Assembly: GCA_031291175.1 (NCBI GenBank)
Contig: JARLJO010000060.1
Coordinates: forward strand, 62,001-126,000
Source of the DNA: Gammaproteobacteria bacterium
GTDB taxonomy: Bacteria > Pseudomonadota > Gammaproteobacteria > DSM-16500
Direction: 5' to 3'
Length of the DNA stretch: 64,000 nt
The first letter of the stretch is position 1. Each line of letters starts with the position of its first letter. Positions 62,424 through 64,000 of this stretch are shown piece after piece. A program made the translations under genes and the position numbers. Below the pieces are notes generated by a model. It did not search any database, had not been told where the DNA came from, and worked only from the letters and a program-made list of their open reading frames with translations.

Positions 62424-62759
62424 TTAGCGCGACCAATGGCTAGGCACCCAAAACCAGCCTCGGCAAACCCCGGTACTTCTGCTGTATCGATCGCAGCGCC
62501 AATGACCTTCCACCCAAATATTGCGATGATAATAATGATTCTGACGATGATAGCGACAAACACGATGCGCAGGAACCCACCTGCCACGATACCAGCCTGA
62601 CTCAACCACATAACATTTCTCATAACCACCGGGAATGACCGCCATTTCTCTTGGCGCCGGGACTGGCGATATCAGTACAACACGCGTATCGGCTTCTACC
62701 GCAACAGACATCGCAACAAGGCTCACTAATAACATCCATTTCTGAAAAAATTTTTTCAT
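62424..62759 (-). CDS. Secreted Tyr/Trp/His/Arg-rich small protein
   Basis: The product starts MKKFFQKWMLLVSLVAMSVA, a signal peptide, then a mature part rich in Trp/Tyr/Arg/His with repeated W-x-x-x-H-W-type phrases (WVPAHRVCRYH; WVEGHWRCDRY; WVPSHWSR), each with a Cys. AGGAG lies eight bases before the ATG at 62759, which I prefer to the upstream in-frame start. It belongs to small envelope proteins with YxW-type repeats; function unknown. Composition recalls the His/Tyr/Cys-rich protein at 57026. Confidence 0.78.
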   Translation of the reverse strand: MKKFFQKWMLLVSLVAMSVAVEADTRVVLISPVPAPREMAVIPGGYEKCYVVESGWYRGRWVPAHRVCRYHRQNHYYHRNIWVEGHWRCDRYSRSTGVCRGWFWVPSHWSR

Positions 62760-62807
62760 GCTTTGTGCTCCTAATCCGACCTGAAAATGCATACAAGTTA
62801 AATAAAT

Positions 62808-64000
62808 TTAGCGACGCTTAAGTACTTTCTGTAACTGAGATAAACTCAGTGTATTAATAACATCCGAAGCTTCTAACCAGCCACGTCGACCTTGATAAAC
62901 CCCAAACTGCATCCAATCAAATTGAGACACCTCGTGCGCATCAGTCGAAATAACCAATTTAACGCCCATGTCTTTTGCCATCTTGCATTGCACATCACTT
63001 AAATCCATACGCTCAGGCTGTGCGTTTAACTCTAGAACGCACCCTCTCATCGCAGCGGCTCGCATCACATTTTCCATATCAACTTGATACGCTTCACGTC
63101 GATTAATCAATCGTCCTGTCGGATGCGCAAGAATATTAAAATATGGATTATCCATGGCTCGCAGGATGCGCTCCGTTTGTTTGGCTTGTGATAAATGAAA
63201 TTTAGAATGCACAGAACAAACCGTTAAATCCAATTCTTTTAAAAGCTCATTTGGCAAATCAAGAGAACCGTCTTCTAAAATATCAATTTCTGCTGATTTT
63301 AAAATCACGATATTCAGCTGTTCATTCAAACGATCTATCTTTTTAATTTGTTGTAGCAAACGCTTTTTATCCAAACCATGCACCATGGTGAGATGTTGGG
63401 TATGATCGGTTATTGCCAAATACTCATAACCTTTGCTTGCCGCTGCTTTCGCCATTTCTGCTAGCGTATTATTACCGTCCGTTGCATCAGTATGACTGTG
63501 CAAATCACCGCGAATATTTTGTAATGTGATTAATTTGGGGAGTTGATTGTCTCTCGCTGCTTCAATTTCACCGCGATCTTCGCGCAATTCAGGCTCGATA
63601 TAAGATAAGCCAATTTTCCGATATATCTCATCTTCTGTGCGCCCCGCAACACGCTCATTGCCATCAAATACACCATACTCGTTTATTTTAAGATTATGTT
63701 GTAAGGCAATTTTACGTATCGCAATATTATGTGCTTTTGAACCAGTAAAATATAATTGAGCAGACCCAAATGCCTGCGCTGGCACGACACGCAAATCCAC
63801 TTGAATACCTGATCGCAAACGCACCGTTGATCGCGTCTTACCCTGACTAATCACTTCCTTAATTTCGTCGTATTGAATAAAATAATCAATCACGGATTTT
63901 CCATCTACGGCAATCGCCAAAATATCCAAGTCACCCACCGTTTCTTTTCTCCGGCGAAAACTGCCTTCGCATTCAACTTCTGTTACCCTTGGACATTGTT
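62808..64000 (-). CDS. polX: PolX-type DNA polymerase/3'-5' exonuclease, 5' end cut by window edge
   Basis: The frame is open to the window end, where it reads PRVTEVECEGSFRRRKETVG and then DLDIL: the palm of family X polymerases with the two metal-binding Asp of DLD; the third Asp is in GIQVDLRVV. A PHP domain follows with RGDLHSHTDATDG, ITDHTQHL and STDAHEV, the metal-dependent exonuclease site. PolX fills gaps in base-excision repair. Only the N-terminal helix-hairpin-helix region lies outside the window. An internal GTG could be mistaken for the start. Confidence 0.93.
   Translation of the reverse strand, partial: QCPRVTEVECEGSFRRRKETVGDLDILAIAVDGKSVIDYFIQYDEIKEVISQGKTRSTVRLRSGIQVDLRVVPAQAFGSAQLYFTGSKAHNIAIRKIALQHNLKINEYGVFDGNERVAGRTEDEIYRKIGLSYIEPELREDRGEIEAARDNQLPKLITLQNIRGDLHSHTDATDGNNTLAEMAKAAASKGYEYLAITDHTQHLTMVHGLDKKRLLQQIKKIDRLNEQLNIVILKSAEIDILEDGSLDLPNELLKELDLTVCSVHSKFHLSQAKQTERILRAMDNPYFNILAHPTGRLINRREAYQVDMENVMRAAAMRGCVLELNAQPERMDLSDVQCKMAKDMGVKLVISTDAHEVSQFDWMQFGVYQGRRGWLEASDVINTLSLSQLQKVLKRR

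Overview
The window looks like a chromosomal segment of a moderately AT-rich gammaproteobacterium of the Legionellales type (Legionella/Coxiella/Aquicella-like). This is an inference from content, not from a marker gene. The signs are many large proteins without bacterial metabolic domains that resemble secreted host-directed effectors (a J-domain/coiled-coil protein, a mitochondrial-carrier-like protein, proteins with disordered repeat-rich halves), a 17 kDa-antigen-2-like lipoprotein, an autotransporter, a FadL porin, and several families of dispersed palindromic repeats, one copy of which lies inside a reading frame.

Layout. 1-3.6 kb: an effector-like gene cut by the window edge, then two convergent genes for predicted peptidoglycan-active enzymes (DUF1460 amidase-like and an M15 peptidase) and a DUF4337 membrane protein. 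3.6-4.3 kb: a nested palindrome followed by a terminator-shaped repeat. 4.3-6.9 kb: cold-shock protein, GNAT acetyltransferase, 2OG-Fe(II) oxygenase, small secreted protein. 7-13.2 kb: a decaying region with a J-domain protein, an IS3-family element carrying two independent inactivating lesions, the gene fragment it abuts, a degenerate duplicate of that fragment's 3' end, an MFS transporter with an in-frame stop, and an orphan protein ending in slipped hexapeptide repeats. 13.3-18 kb: corA-msrA, an outer-membrane barrel plus sedolisin pair, and a VUT transporter. 18.4-25.1 kb: five unrecognised or effector-like proteins including the carrier-like one. 25.5-33.5 kb: small membrane protein-crcB-DUF190, lipoproteins, an entericidin-like 45-residue peptide, a GGDEF/EAL protein and FadL.

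33.5-51.7 kb is the main system: a trans-AT polyketide locus. Leftward, a 3.5-kb-residue megasynthase (FAAL-ACP-KS-ACP-KS-ACP-KS-KR-ACP) is followed after 20 bp by a KS-DH-ACP-TE protein. Rightward from the same 0.2-kb divergent promoter region run a MIO ammonia-lyase/aminomutase, a stand-alone malonyl-CoA:ACP acyltransferase and an adenosine-deaminase-fold protein. The synthase has no built-in AT, so the stand-alone AT must load it. All four KS have Cys-His-His, but the only KR lacks its catalytic Tyr and the only DH lacks its His motif, so an unreduced chain is predicted. The MIO enzyme suggests an aryl starter such as cinnamate. The deaminase-fold protein has lost two metal-binding His and the catalytic His, so it is probably not a deaminase.

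51.7-64 kb: fold-back repeats, a large effector-like protein with a HAD-like N-terminus, an autotransporter, small envelope proteins rich in His/Tyr/Cys, a trypsin-like protease, NRAMP-family and APC-family transporters, and a PolX DNA polymerase cut by the window end. No rRNA, tRNA or CRISPR array was found.
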